64,000 bases of DNA from Rossellomorea arthrocnemi (GCF_904424705.1 NZ_CAJGBF010000016.1:27199-91198), one strand, 5' to 3'. Counted from the stretch's first letter, positions 16,588 through 26,202 are shown. The notes: generated from the letters alone by a model not told the origin. Translations and numbers: made by a program.

Positions 16588-17526
16588 TTGAAAAAGTGGC
16601 AAACGTATTTGATTCTTGTTTTAATCATGTTGGTTTGGGGCTTTAATGTCCCTGCTCTGAAAACCCTCGTAAGTGAATTTACACCTGTTACAATTACATC
16701 ACTTCGAATTTTCACTGCAGGAATCACCGTCTTTATTGTCCTTGGTTTTATGGGTAAGATCAGAAAACCTACAAGGAAGGAATTCCTGTTTATCATTACC
16801 GGCGGCCTGTTGAACGTGGTCAGTCACCATTATTTTTTATCAGTCGGGTTAACGGGAACGTCGTCTACAAACGGTGGACTGATCCTTGGAACGGGACCGC
16901 TGTTAACAGCTTTAATGGCGACGATCATCCTTCGAAACCGGCCTACGGTGATTAAAATCATCGGTTTTCTTTCGGGCAGTATAGGAGTGTCAATCATTGT
17001 ATTGTCAGGCGGGGAAGGATTGGGTGGCTTGAAAATGGGGGATTTGTTCATTTTCATCTCCATTTTCTCACAAGCCCTTAGTTTCATCGTCATCAGCCGT
17101 GCTGCAAAAACATTGGATCCCCGTTTACTGACAGGATATATGCTAGTATTCGGTTCCATTATTCTATTTGTTATCAGTCTGATCACCGAACCGGGGGGAC
17201 TTAAACAATTAGGTGATGCTTCGGTTTCGATATGGGTTCTATTCTTTGCCTCTGCTATAGTGGCGACCGCTGTGGGACATATGATCTATAACCACTCCAT
17301 AGGGAAGTTAGGTGCTGCGGAAACATCGATTTTCCTGAACCTTAATACCTTTTTCTCCCTTGTTGGTGCAGCCATGTTTCTTAATGAAACCGTAACGTTT
17401 TATCATCTGATCGGACTGGTATTCATCGTACTTGGAGTCGTATGCGGTTCAGGGACACTTGAAGAATTTGTGGTGAAAAGGAAACAAAGACGGTTCCTGG
17501 AGGGAAAGCAACATCATAAAATGTAG
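16588..17526 (+). CDS. EamA/DMT-family transporter
   Basis: A 312-residue drug/metabolite transporter superfamily protein with ten helices in two EamA repeats. MLVWGFNVPALKTLVSEFTP in helix 1 and the repeat-2 segment GHMIYNHSIGKLGAAETSIF followed by PLVG-like FFSLVGAAMFLNE are typical. Members export amino acids, metabolites or toxic compounds; the substrate is unknown. Translation appears to start at TTG 16588, eleven bases after AGAAGG. A strong terminator follows. Confidence 0.88.
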   Translation: MKKWQTYLILVLIMLVWGFNVPALKTLVSEFTPVTITSLRIFTAGITVFIVLGFMGKIRKPTRKEFLFIITGGLLNVVSHHYFLSVGLTGTSSTNGGLILGTGPLLTALMATIILRNRPTVIKIIGFLSGSIGVSIIVLSGGEGLGGLKMGDLFIFISIFSQALSFIVISRAAKTLDPRLLTGYMLVFGSIILFVISLITEPGGLKQLGDASVSIWVLFFASAIVATAVGHMIYNHSIGKLGAAETSIFLNLNTFFSLVGAAMFLNETVTFYHLIGLVFIVLGVVCGSGTLEEFVVKRKQRRFLEGKQHHKM

Positions 17527-17543
17527 ATGACGATAGGTAAACA

Positions 17544-17581
17544 AAAAATCCTGCTTTCCCTTTCAAGGAAGCAGGATTTTT
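17544..17581 (+). terminator. Terminator of the EamA gene
   Basis: AAAAATCCTGCTT pairs with AAGCAGGATTTTT with a short loop and a T run. Confidence 0.85.
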
Positions 17582-17661
17582 GTCGAATCGTATCTGAACG
17601 GATACACTCTGACCATTTTAGTTCATACTTAAAGAAACAGAACTTTATAAAGGGTGATCGA

Positions 17662-18210
17662 ATGATTTATATTTATAACGATTTCGGCGGGACACATACG
17701 ACGTCCCTGGCTGCTGCATATCACTTACATCTATTAAAGCGGGGGAACTTAACAAAGAAGGATATTCTTTCTGTTCCTTTCTTTAACCAACTTACAAAAA
17801 AGGACACGGGCCACATTTTTTATCATGGAATGGATGAAGAAGATAACCCGGTTTATACAATTGGGCGCAGGAATTCCAAGTATGTTGTCCCTGCCTTAAC
17901 AGATTTAAGTGAAATTCTGCTTAATAGATACGGGCAAAGAGAGAAGATCATCATTTCCAACACTTCACCCACAGTACCGCCCTTAATGACAGCGGGAGGT
18001 TTCTTCTCCAGGGAGCTAAGAATGGATTGGATCGGTGTTCCTCTTCTTGTTAAAGGTGCGCAGCAATGCCATTGCCTCATTCAGCATCTCGTAGAGGAAA
18101 CCAAGCAGGTAGCTGCAGCCTCCCATGAGCAGGTGGTTGTACTAGAAAATAAAAAGTATCAATATAGAGGGGGAAAAAGGATATCTTACAAAAGTGAAGA
18201 ATATATATAA
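17662..18210 (+). CDS. DUF3189 family protein
   Basis: A 182-residue protein opening MIYIYNDFGGTHTTSLAAA, the DUF3189 N-terminus (an Ile-rich strand, then a glycine loop with Thr/His/Ser that resembles a nucleotide- or phosphate-binding site). Function unknown; I see no membrane segment. The start at 17662 has AAAGGGTGATCG upstream, and an upstream open stretch from 17527 is only the terminator of the previous gene. It stands alone between terminators. Confidence 0.75.
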   Translation: MIYIYNDFGGTHTTSLAAAYHLHLLKRGNLTKKDILSVPFFNQLTKKDTGHIFYHGMDEEDNPVYTIGRRNSKYVVPALTDLSEILLNRYGQREKIIISNTSPTVPPLMTAGGFFSRELRMDWIGVPLLVKGAQQCHCLIQHLVEETKQVAAASHEQVVVLENKKYQYRGGKRISYKSEEYI

Positions 18211-18314
18211 TGAGTATATGATACTGGGCACAAAGTCTGTTTCCTGTATGCTCATAATGGACTGAATAGGTATGATCAGAATGGTCATACTACAGTAAGA
18301 CGGAGGTGTCGACA

Positions 18315-18458
18315 TTGGAATTTAAACCATTTCACTTTGATGGCAGTCACCATTTTATGGCAGGTGAAACAGAAGAAAACACTCCATTTGAACTAACAGA
18401 CGAAATGAGAAAAAATATTGGGGGAAATCCTTTTGAAGTACCGAGTGAGGAAGAGTAA
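18315..18458 (+). CDS. Small acidic protein, 47 residues, unknown
   Basis: A TTG start at 18315 with GGAGGTG six bases upstream opens a 47-residue frame beginning MEFKPFHFDGSHHFMAGE and ending VPSEEE. It is acidic, has no hydrophobic segment and ends just before a good terminator (18474-18508). I do not recognise the family. The ribosome site, tight terminator and sensible composition make it more than chance. Confidence 0.6.
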   Translation: MEFKPFHFDGSHHFMAGETEENTPFELTDEMRKNIGGNPFEVPSEEE

Positions 18459-18473
18459 GGAATTTCTCGGGTG

Positions 18474-18508
18474 GAATGTTGACCTAAACAGTCGGCATTC
18501 TTTTTTTT
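18474..18508 (+). terminator. Terminator of the 47-residue gene
   Basis: GAATGTTGAC/GTCGGCATTC with G-U pairs and a seven-base loop is followed by eight T. Confidence 0.8.
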
Positions 18509-18588
18509 ATCTGGGTATTGAGGATAATTACATCCATATCTTCACAAAATACGATTGTGAATAATATGAAGCAAAGGATGGATGATGA

Positions 18589-19224
18589 ATGGCAAAAGTA
18601 TTATATATAACAGCGCATCCCCATGACGATACTCAATCGTACAGCATGGCTGTAGCGAAAGCATTCATGGAAACGTATAAGGAAGTAAACCCAGACGATC
18701 AAGTGATTCACCTAGATTTATATCGGGAACATATTCCCCATATAGATGCAGATGTCTTCAGCGGCTGGGGGAAGCTTCAATCAGGTAAAGGGTTTGAGGA
18801 ACTTACTTCGGAAGAGCAAAACAAAGTGAATCGTCTGAATGAATTATCCGACCAGTTCATCGGAGCAGATAAGTATGTATTTGTTACACCATTTTGGAAT
18901 TTCTTATTTCCGCCTGTCATGAAAGCATATATTGATTCTGTTGCAGTGGCAGGAAAGTCGTTCAAGTACACGGAGCATGGTCCGGTCGGATTATTGACGG
19001 ACAAGAAAGCGATCCATATCCAGGCCAGGGGCGGTATTTACTCTGAAGGACCTGCTGAGGGCATGGAGATGGGGCATCGCTATTTAAACCTTATCATGCA
19101 ATTTTTTGGCGTACCTTCCTTTGATGGTGTATTTGTGGAGGGGCATGCGGCAATGCCTGATAAAGCGCAGGAAATCAAGGAAAATGCCATTGTACGTGCG
19201 AAAGATGCAGCGCATACTTTTTAA
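18589..19224 (+). CDS. azoR: FMN-dependent NADH-azoreductase
   Basis: A 211-residue flavodoxin-like AzoR family quinone/azo reductase. The N-terminal [19 protein letters not shown] is the FMN phosphate loop, [20 protein letters not shown] (about residues 97-116) contacts the flavin, and [10 protein letters not shown] follows. It reduces quinones and azo or nitro compounds by two electrons with NADH, protecting against thiol stress. AAAGGATGG precedes the ATG. No neighbour is clearly linked. Confidence 0.93.
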   Translation: MAKVLYITAHPHDDTQSYSMAVAKAFMETYKEVNPDDQVIHLDLYREHIPHIDADVFSGWGKLQSGKGFEELTSEEQNKVNRLNELSDQFIGADKYVFVTPFWNFLFPPVMKAYIDSVAVAGKSFKYTEHGPVGLLTDKKAIHIQARGGIYSEGPAEGMEMGHRYLNLIMQFFGVPSFDGVFVEGHAAMPDKAQEIKENAIVRAKDAAHTF

Positions 19225-19472
19225 TCATCTTGAAGCAGAAGGAAGAGACTGGGATATAACTAAATCTATACATTCTAAAGACGAACAATAAGATCACGGG
19301 TTACACCGCTGCCCGATTCTTTGCAAGGCTCTCTCTACCAGTTTTTCTTCGCTTAGAAGCGAATCTGGAGCCTGGATTTTAGAACATCATTTTTTATCTC
19401 TAAAATTCTGAACTTTTTCAGTGGCCCCGCTTTCGCTCCTGCGGGGGCTAACCTATTCCGCTTTTCCCATTT
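19225..19472. other. Intergenic DNA with a GC hairpin, no gene seen
   Basis: About 250 bp with no supported reading frame. It contains CCCCGC..GCGGGG (about 19425-19446) around TTTCGCTCCT and two A/T-rich tracts. Nothing else can be named. Confidence 0.5.
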
Positions 19473-19520
19473 AAAATCCGAACGAGTTAGATTTTTATCA
19501 AATCACTCGTTCGGATTTTT
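19473..19520. terminator. Bidirectional terminator upstream of the MFS stop
   Basis: AAAATCCGAACGAGT pairs perfectly with ACTCGTTCGGATTTT around a 17-base loop; A and T runs on both sides. Confidence 0.8.
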
Positions 19521-19528
19521 CTTTCTTA

Positions 19529-20803
19529 TTATAGAATCGCAGGCTTATCGATTTTATTTTCTTTTGGCTCGGGAACGAAAGCGAGAATGACAATACCGAT
19601 GATGAAGAGAATAACAAGGCTGAACACCCCACTATTGGACTCCCCTGTCACTTGCGCAGTGACGGCCACTAGTAAAGGGCCGAGAATCGATGCGAATTTC
19701 CCAAAAATATTATAGAAGCCAAAAAATTCGTTGGCATTTTTCTTCGGGATCAGTTTAGCAAAATAGGCCCTGCTGAGTGCCTGGATGCCTCCTTGAGATG
19801 AGGCAACGAGCATGGCGAGAATCCAGAAGTCCATGGTTGTTTCTAAGAAATAGGCGTAAATACAAACGATGATATACACGGATATTCCCACATACAACAT
19901 CTTTTTCCCAGTGAATCGTTCTGCCAGTCTTCCATATAGAATGGCAAATGGCCCAGCCACTACCTGAGTTACAAATAGAATGATCAAAAGGTTCGTGGCC
20001 GTGATCCCAAGATCCGATCCGTAGGCAGTAGACATAGTAATAATGGTTCCGACTCCGTCAATATAAAAGAAATAAGCGAGAAGAAACAAAAATAATGCCC
20101 GGTATTTCCTGATTTCTTTCATCGTTTTACCAAGCCGTTTAAAGCTATTCGCAACAGGGCTTGGTTCACGCTGGATAAAATAGCGCTGGTGTACATTTTT
20201 TAACAGTGGTATGGAGAAGATCCCCCACCATAATGCCGTGATTACAAATGCGATCTTACTTGCGACGGTGACGGAGAAGGGCAGTGTCCCATTCTGTGAC
20301 AAGATGATGATGGCGATGCTTATGATGAACGGAATCGTGCTTCCGATATATCCAAATCCGAACCCCCGGGACGAAACACGATTCATCCTGTCTTCCGTCG
20401 TAACGTCGGTCAAGAAAGCATCATAAAATACGTTCGAACCGGCCGACCCCACGGCAGCCACTGTATAAAAGATCAATAAGAGCAGCCATTGATCACTCGG
20501 GACAAAAGCGAGTAGGGCGGTGAATGTCACCCCTAATGCAAAGAAGAAGGAAAAGAACTTCTTCTTATACCCCTCATAATCGGCGATGGTACCAAGTATG
20601 GGACCGATCATGGCGAGGATAAAGGTCGCAATGGCAATGGTATAACCCAAATAGGCCGTTGAATTAGCTGCACTGACCCCGGCATTTGTAGCGGCAGCTT
20701 TATAAAAAAGTGGAAAGACGGCAGTAGAAATGATGATGGAATACGCAGAATTCGCCCAATCATAATAAATCCAGCTGCTTTCTTCTTTCGAAAATCGCTT
20801 CAT
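19529..20803 (-). CDS. MFS transporter, UMF1/Atg22-like family
   Basis: A 424-residue, twelve-helix major facilitator of the UMF1 (vacuole-effluxer Atg22-like) group: WIYYDWANSAYSIIISTAVFPLFYK at the N-terminus is its hallmark, with SSRGFGFGYIGS and SSQGGIQALSRAYFAKLIPK later. Substrates of bacterial members are not established. The start at 20803 follows AGGGGGA. It lies 31 bp after the phosphodiesterase gene and is probably cotranscribed, hinting at uptake of a product released by that enzyme (inference). Confidence 0.85.
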   Translation of the reverse strand: MKRFSKEESSWIYYDWANSAYSIIISTAVFPLFYKAAATNAGVSAANSTAYLGYTIAIATFILAMIGPILGTIADYEGYKKKFFSFFFALGVTFTALLAFVPSDQWLLLLIFYTVAAVGSAGSNVFYDAFLTDVTTEDRMNRVSSRGFGFGYIGSTIPFIISIAIIILSQNGTLPFSVTVASKIAFVITALWWGIFSIPLLKNVHQRYFIQREPSPVANSFKRLGKTMKEIRKYRALFLFLLAYFFYIDGVGTIITMSTAYGSDLGITATNLLIILFVTQVVAGPFAILYGRLAERFTGKKMLYVGISVYIIVCIYAYFLETTMDFWILAMLVASSQGGIQALSRAYFAKLIPKKNANEFFGFYNIFGKFASILGPLLVAVTAQVTGESNSGVFSLVILFIIGIVILAFVPEPKENKIDKPAIL

Positions 20804-20834
20804 TGTTTTTCCCCCTAAGGAAACAAAATCTTCT

Positions 20835-22127
20835 TTAATTATCCAATAATTCTTCAATCGGTGTTCCGTCTATATCTTTTAAGCTGAGGCCGAGCAATTT
20901 CGCAAAAGTTGGTCCTTCATCAATGAGACGCATAGAAGGAATCTCAATGTTTGAACGAATTCCTTTTCCGGCCGCCATAAGGATCGTCGAGTAGTTGTCT
21001 TTTTTTGGAGAATAGCCGTGAGAGCCATACGTATAACGTTTTTCCTTCACATCTTCCGGGGTGATTGTATGAATGTAGGATCCGTTCAGTGCATCTTTAA
21101 AATAAAAACCTAAACGAGCCTCAAGCATAAAAGCACAATGTTCATCGGCTCCCATTTTGGCGGCTTCTTCCCCAGTGAAGATTGTTTCAATTCCATTGGA
21201 AGGGTCAGGTTGTACCCGTTCCAAAAGTAACTTTATTTCTTGAGTGGTTTCCCGATCTTTTGTATACACGTAGGCAGAACCATCACACCCTTTGCAATAC
21301 GCTTTCCAATTAGAGACCTTCTCTCCGGTTACAGTGATAAATCCTCTTTCCTTTAATAGGATATTAAGTTGAACAGCCATCGATTCATCGAGGGCACTAT
21401 GATCCCCTAGGGCGATAATTGTCGATTTATCATATATGCCGTTTTCCTTCAATGCTTTTATGATTCTTCCCAACCGGTCATCGTGGCGGCGTAGGGCCTC
21501 ATGTGCTTTGTCAGAAGAAAAACCGTGGTAATGCCGCTCGGTATCAAGGTCCGTAAAGTGCACAAGAAGTAAGTCAGGTTTCATTTTTATCGTTTCAACC
21601 GTCGACTCGAGGACGAAATCATCAAGCTCAGGCTGAGCCAGGCCGTTGCGCATATGGCCAAAAAGGCGATTCATTTTTAATTGATAAAGAGGACTGCCGT
21701 TCAACAGAGAAACAAGGATTTGATTATGCCAGGGACGATTGGCGAAAATTTCCGGCATGTTATAGTCGATATCCGCTTTGGCTGTCACCGGCCAGAGCAG
21801 GGCAGCGGTTGTCATCCCGGCTCTTCTTGCTTCATCATACAGGGTCGTCCCGTTGATGGATTTCCGGTACCAGTGCCAGTCAGGGGACTTCCATCCCGGT
21901 TGAAGGAGTGTATTATTCACAACACCATGGCGGTTAGGGTACTTGCCGGTGACAATCGTTGCATGACAGGGATAGGTGACAGAAGGGTAAATCGATTCAA
22001 CCTTTTTGCAAAAGGATCCATGTGCAAGTAATTCCTGGAAGTGGGGAAGACCTTTTAGTATGGGATAATCCAAGGCAGACAAACAATCGAAAGAGATGAC
22101 TATCAGGTGATCGGTCAAACGTTTCAT
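20835..22127 (-). CDS. Alkaline phosphatase-superfamily phosphodiesterase (NPP-like)
   Basis: A 430-residue type I phosphodiesterase/nucleotide pyrophosphatase family protein. The nucleophile Thr sits in YPSVTYPCHATIVTGKYPNRHG, and metal ligands are visible in HFTDLDTERHYHG, GDHS and SHGYSP. It has no signal peptide, so it is probably cytoplasmic. Related enzymes split nucleotide or phospholipid phosphodiesters; the substrate is unknown. The ATG at 22127 has TGGAGGA seven bases upstream; an in-frame TTG at 22139 is part of that ribosome site. It is upstream of the UMF1 transporter gene. Confidence 0.87.
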   Translation of the reverse strand: MKRLTDHLIVISFDCLSALDYPILKGLPHFQELLAHGSFCKKVESIYPSVTYPCHATIVTGKYPNRHGVVNNTLLQPGWKSPDWHWYRKSINGTTLYDEARRAGMTTAALLWPVTAKADIDYNMPEIFANRPWHNQILVSLLNGSPLYQLKMNRLFGHMRNGLAQPELDDFVLESTVETIKMKPDLLLVHFTDLDTERHYHGFSSDKAHEALRRHDDRLGRIIKALKENGIYDKSTIIALGDHSALDESMAVQLNILLKERGFITVTGEKVSNWKAYCKGCDGSAYVYTKDRETTQEIKLLLERVQPDPSNGIETIFTGEEAAKMGADEHCAFMLEARLGFYFKDALNGSYIHTITPEDVKEKRYTYGSHGYSPKKDNYSTILMAAGKGIRSNIEIPSMRLIDEGPTFAKLLGLSLKDIDGTPIEELLDN

Positions 22128-22251
22128 AAAGTCCTCCAATATTCGTAGGAATGTACTATATACCTATTAATATAGCAGAACATTCAGAATAAAAATATGA
22201 AATTTCGATTATGTGGAAGTTAAGGGGATGTAAACAGAGTGGGGGAATGTT

Positions 22252-22283
22252 AAAAAAACAGGGAAGGCAGAACCCCTCCCTGT
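22252..22283 (-). terminator. Terminator of the bactofilin operon
   Basis: On the minus strand ACAGGGA..TCCCTGT with an inner GG/CC pair runs into seven T. Confidence 0.75.
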
Positions 22284-22293
22284 CACCATAATA

Positions 22294-23085
22294 TTAGATT
22301 TTTACTTTTTTTCCGATACGGCTGTCCTTGTGTACATCAATAGAGTCGGAGTATTCTACCGTAACGATATCACAGTTCTCACTAATCACGACATTTTTAC
22401 CGCGAACGAGTTTCGCTTTCGTATTCTCAAGGTAGATTTCGTCACCCTCGATTAAGTCCGAATATAAATAATCTTCCTTTTGAAGGAAAAAGTTGACCAC
22501 TTGCTTAATCAGTTTGTTCGAGTTATGGTGTGTTACTGATATTTTCTCGCCGCCAATTTCTTTAATGGACGATTCATGGTTGATTTCAATCTGAACGTTG
22601 TCGGCATTGAGCAATCCATCAATGTGAACAGAGCCGGAAGAAGAGAAGGTTTCGACTTCGCAATCCTGCCCTACCTTTAGAGAGCCGCTCGCTTTGATCT
22701 GTCCGCCTTGAATCTTTCCACCCACCTTGCATGAACCGCTTACCTTGAATTTCTTAATGATAAGATCCCCGCTCACTTTACTGGATCCACTTATGTTCAT
22801 TTCAGCCGCCATAACGGAGCCGTCGTACTTAGAACTGCCACTCGTTGAAATTATTTCGGCTTTGGTATCTCCTTCGATGGTGGAAGAACCGCTTGTTTTG
22901 ATGACACCTGCTTTTACATCACCCGCCACTGTACCTGATCCAGAAATTTTCATCTCACGGCAGTCAATATCACCTGCGATTTTTCCGCTTCCACTGATTT
23001 TTACTTCATCAAATTGTCCTCCCCCTGAGGTTCCGGATCCACTTATCTTCAAGTCATGCAACTTTTTCTTTTCCACTGTATTCAT
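22294..23085 (-). CDS. Bactofilin-like polymer-forming protein (YhbE/YhbF-like)
   Basis: A 263-residue protein with nine consecutive repeats (the first of 16, the rest of 17 residues) of the form (I/T)SGS(G/S)xxxGDxxxxxxx, residues about 15-165. This is the right-handed beta-helix rung of bactofilins, which self-assemble into filaments. A C-terminal non-repeat part (about 170-263) is predicted beta-rich. B. subtilis YhbE/YhbF (BacE/BacF) are relatives. The ATG at 23085 follows GGAGGAAAATAGG. It lies 25 bp downstream of the YhbD-like gene. Confidence 0.85.
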   Translation of the reverse strand: MNTVEKKKLHDLKISGSGTSGGGQFDEVKISGSGKIAGDIDCREMKISGSGTVAGDVKAGVIKTSGSSTIEGDTKAEIISTSGSSKYDGSVMAAEMNISGSSKVSGDLIIKKFKVSGSCKVGGKIQGGQIKASGSLKVGQDCEVETFSSSGSVHIDGLLNADNVQIEINHESSIKEIGGEKISVTHHNSNKLIKQVVNFFLQKEDYLYSDLIEGDEIYLENTKAKLVRGKNVVISENCDIVTVEYSDSIDVHKDSRIGKKVKI

Positions 23086-23110
23086 CCTATTTTCCTCCAA
23101 TTCAGGGATG

Positions 23111-23746
23111 TCAGATCCCTTTTGTTTTCGTTAATGTTATTTTCAATTCTTCCAACATTTGTTGTAAATCGAATCTCAATGCGACTTGAGCCATATGGTC
23201 CACCCTGAATTCTGAAGGGAGGGGCAGGAGCATCCATATATACGCTTCCCCTTTTCGAATACCGATAAGTTCAAGGGAAGACTCCTTCAATGGAGTAAAC
23301 TTCTGATGAAGAAAAAGAAACAGGGTTTGCTTAGCTTCTTTAGGAATCTCTAACCTGTGTGACCTTTCGATAATCACCATATTTAAGATATCCTGGAATT
23401 CATAAGTGTTTTTCATTGCAAAAAGCGATGTACAGAAAGTTATGGTCTGTTCTGAAAGAATATTGAGTGAGCATAATTCTTTGTCTGTGAATTCGATCTT
23501 GGTGGGGTTTGGTGAAAAGAAATCCGAAAGCTCATCCAGGGAATATCCATCTTTCATCTCTTTGATCGTATCGATGCGGGCAAGCATCTTTTCCCTGGGG
23601 AAGAATGTTTCCTGACCGGTGTAGCTGGATTTCTTGATAAACCAGCTTTCGGGTATAATATTCTTTCGTTTCCACCTGTAAAGCTGCCCGTAGGATATGC
23701 CGCTCAGTTCCAATACTTCTTTTTTTGAAATAAGATTTGTTTCCAT
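23111..23746 (-). CDS. YhbD-like protein with MerR-type HTH (DUF4004)
   Basis: A 211-residue protein starting with a MerR-like winged helix: SKKEVLELSGISYGQLYRWKRKNIIPE, then FPREKMLARIDTIKEMKDGYSLDELS. The C-terminal half has no recognised ligand domain. It resembles B. subtilis YhbD, whose gene also precedes yhbE-yhbF. Gene order suggests it regulates or works with the bactofilin; a direct role in polymer control is speculation. It is the first gene of the leftward pair. Confidence 0.82.
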   Translation of the reverse strand: METNLISKKEVLELSGISYGQLYRWKRKNIIPESWFIKKSSYTGQETFFPREKMLARIDTIKEMKDGYSLDELSDFFSPNPTKIEFTDKELCSLNILSEQTITFCTSLFAMKNTYEFQDILNMVIIERSHRLEIPKEAKQTLFLFLHQKFTPLKESSLELIGIRKGEAYIWMLLPLPSEFRVDHMAQVALRFDLQQMLEELKITLTKTKGI

Positions 23747-23877
23747 TCAGGGATCACCTTTTTCGTAACAAAACATTGTTACGTTACTTTAGGTTCAGTT
23801 TAACAGAACAATGTTACGCAGTAAAGTTGTTTTTAAAGAATTCTTCAAATGGACACTCTTTAAACTTTCCAATAAAT

Positions 23878-23902
23878 GTTTAGAACAATCCATTACGGGT
23901 AC
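23878..23902 (+). promoter_or_regulatory. SigB-type promoter of katE
   Basis: GTTTAG, 13 bases, then GGGTAC, differing by one base in each box from the SigB consensus GTTTAA-N12-14-GGGTAT. It is 57 bp before the catalase ATG. SigB control of katE is known in B. subtilis. Confidence 0.75.
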
Positions 23903-23959
23903 TATTGAAACAGAATGTTTTACATAGAAACATTAATAACTATAGAGAGGGATGAAATA

Positions 23960-26011
23960 ATGGGAGACGATCGTCGCACGAAGGTTAATGGGAAAAGCAA
24001 AGATGAACAGCTTGAACAATATAGAGTGAAAGACGAAGGGAAGCATCTTACAACCAATCAGGGGTTGAAGGTATCAGAGGATGAGTTTTCGTTGAAAGCG
24101 GGAGAGCGTGGCCCTACGTTAATGGAGGATTTCCACTTCCGTGAGAAGATGACTCACTTCGACCATGAACGGATTCCTGAACGGATTGTCCATGCACGCG
24201 GTTTCGCGGCCCATGGGGAGTTCGAACTCTATGACTCTATGAAAGAATATACCAGGGCGGGATTTCTTCAGGACACATCAAAGAAGACCCCCGTTTTTGT
24301 CCGTTTCTCCACTGTAGCTGGATCAAAGGGTTCAGGTGAGACGGTACGTGATGCACGTGGATTTGCTACGAAATTCTATACGGAAGAAGGCAATTATGAT
24401 CTTGTGGGAAACAATATCCCTGTTTTCTTCATTCAGGATGCGATTAAATTCCCGGATCTTGTTCATGCGCTTAAACCTGAACCACATAATGAAATGCCTC
24501 AGGCCGCTTCAGCCCACGACACGTTCTGGGATTTTGTAGCGAACAATCAGGAGTCGGCTCATATGGTCATGTGGGCCATGTCCGATCGGGCGATTCCTCG
24601 CAGCTTCCGTATGATGGAAGGCTTTGGTGTCCATACATTCCGACTGGTGAATGAAGAGGGTAAAGCCCATTTTGTGAAATTCCACTGGAAACCGGTACTG
24701 GGCACACATTCCCTCGTTTGGGATGAGGCCCAGAAGATCAACGGGAAAGACCCTGATTTCCACCGTCGTGACTTATACGAATCCATAGAAAATGGTGAAT
24801 TTCCTGAGTATGAGTTGGGAATCCAGCTCATTAAAGAAGAGGATGAGTTTAATTTTGACTTTGATGTTCTTGATCCAACCAAACTATGGCCGGAAGAAGA
24901 AGTCCCGGTGAAGATTGTTGGGAAAATGACCTTGAATCGGAATGTGGACAATGTATTTGCCGAAACGGAGCAAGCTGCTTTCCACCCGGGGTCCGTAGTG
25001 CCTGGAATTGACTTCTCTAATGATCCGTTATTACAAGGCAGATTATTCTCATATACAGATACACAATTGATTCGTCTCGGAGGTCCGAACTTCCATGAAC
25101 TTCCGATAAATAGACCGGTGTGTCCATTCCATAATAATCAGCGTGATGGACACAGCAGGCATACAATCAATAAGGGGCAGGTTAGCTATCATAACAACTC
25201 GCTTGCTCACAATACACCTGCTCCTGCGAACCAGGAAGAAGGGGGATACACTCATTTTCAGGAGAAAATGGAAGGGCGCAAGGTACGGGCAAGAAGTGAA
25301 AGTTTCAAAGATCATTTCTCACAAGCGACCATGTTCTGGAATAGCATGAGTGAGCCTGAGAAAGAGCATATCGTTCAAGCTTTCAGCTTCGAACTGGGGA
25401 AAGTAAAGAGCAAATCGGTGCAGAAGCAGGTTGTTGAGATGTTTTCACACGTCAGCATGGACCTGGCGAAAGGATTTGCGGAAGCGATAAATATAGAAGT
25501 ACCTGAGGGGAAAGGGTCGAAGGTAACCAAATCCTCAAAAGCCCTAAGTCAGGAAAACACAATTAAAGAACCCGCCACCCGTAAAGTGGGCGTCATCATT
25601 GGACACGGCTTTAAGGGGGAAGAAGTGAACAGTGTTCTTTCTGCTCTTAAAGAAGAAGGCATCAAGCCAGAAATCATCAGTGACAAACTTGGGATGCGTA
25701 AAGGAGTTGACGGTGTAGAATTTGAAGTTGACCATACATTCTTAACAGGAGAATCGGTCTTATTCGACAGCCTTTATGTTGTTGGTGGGAAGAATACAGA
25801 CAGAAAGTTCTCTCAAGATACGGCCTATTTTGTGAAAGAAGCATATTCTCACTTTAAGCCGATAGGTGCCACACATGAAGGGATCAATTGGCTGGAAGAT
25901 GAAGGAGTGACCGGTCCCGGTATTGTAACGGGAAAAGACATGAGGTCATTTGCCCAGGAATTCGCAACAGCCATCGCTGCACATCGCCATTGGGATCGTG
26001 AGTTGGTATAA
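23960..26011 (+). CDS. katE: Large-subunit (clade 2) haem catalase, KatE/HPII type
   Basis: A 683-residue catalase with the extra C-terminal flavodoxin-like domain of HPII enzymes (about residues 530-683). Core motifs: VHARGFAAHGEFE with the catalytic His, GNNIPVFFIQDAIKFPD with the distal Asn region, and FSYTDTQLIRLGGPNF with the proximal haem-ligand Tyr. It dismutates hydrogen peroxide in the cytoplasm. ATG 23960 follows GAGAGGGATG; an upstream in-frame codon at 23915 has no site. The SigB-type promoter makes it a general-stress enzyme. Confidence 0.94.
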   Translation: MGDDRRTKVNGKSKDEQLEQYRVKDEGKHLTTNQGLKVSEDEFSLKAGERGPTLMEDFHFREKMTHFDHERIPERIVHARGFAAHGEFELYDSMKEYTRAGFLQDTSKKTPVFVRFSTVAGSKGSGETVRDARGFATKFYTEEGNYDLVGNNIPVFFIQDAIKFPDLVHALKPEPHNEMPQAASAHDTFWDFVANNQESAHMVMWAMSDRAIPRSFRMMEGFGVHTFRLVNEEGKAHFVKFHWKPVLGTHSLVWDEAQKINGKDPDFHRRDLYESIENGEFPEYELGIQLIKEEDEFNFDFDVLDPTKLWPEEEVPVKIVGKMTLNRNVDNVFAETEQAAFHPGSVVPGIDFSNDPLLQGRLFSYTDTQLIRLGGPNFHELPINRPVCPFHNNQRDGHSRHTINKGQVSYHNNSLAHNTPAPANQEEGGYTHFQEKMEGRKVRARSESFKDHFSQATMFWNSMSEPEKEHIVQAFSFELGKVKSKSVQKQVVEMFSHVSMDLAKGFAEAINIEVPEGKGSKVTKSSKALSQENTIKEPATRKVGVIIGHGFKGEEVNSVLSALKEEGIKPEIISDKLGMRKGVDGVEFEVDHTFLTGESVLFDSLYVVGGKNTDRKFSQDTAYFVKEAYSHFKPIGATHEGINWLEDEGVTGPGIVTGKDMRSFAQEFATAIAAHRHWDRELV

Positions 26012-26044
26012 GTAATAAGAATAAGGATTGTTCTTTTAAGGAAG

Positions 26045-26082
26045 AAAATGCTAGACCCGTTCATTCGGGTCTAGCATTTTTT
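26045..26082 (+). terminator. Terminator of katE
   Basis: AAAATGCTAGACCCG pairs exactly with CGGGTCTAGCATTTT around TTCATT and runs into T. Confidence 0.9.
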
Positions 26083-26202
26083 ATGGGATAAAAAGCCCTT
26101 TTTACTAGCAAATAGACGATTGTATCATTCGAAACTAGTAATACGTACATAAGATACCATGTAAAGTGCTTTACAAGTACTGAATAAGTGAGGTGATTAT
26201 GG

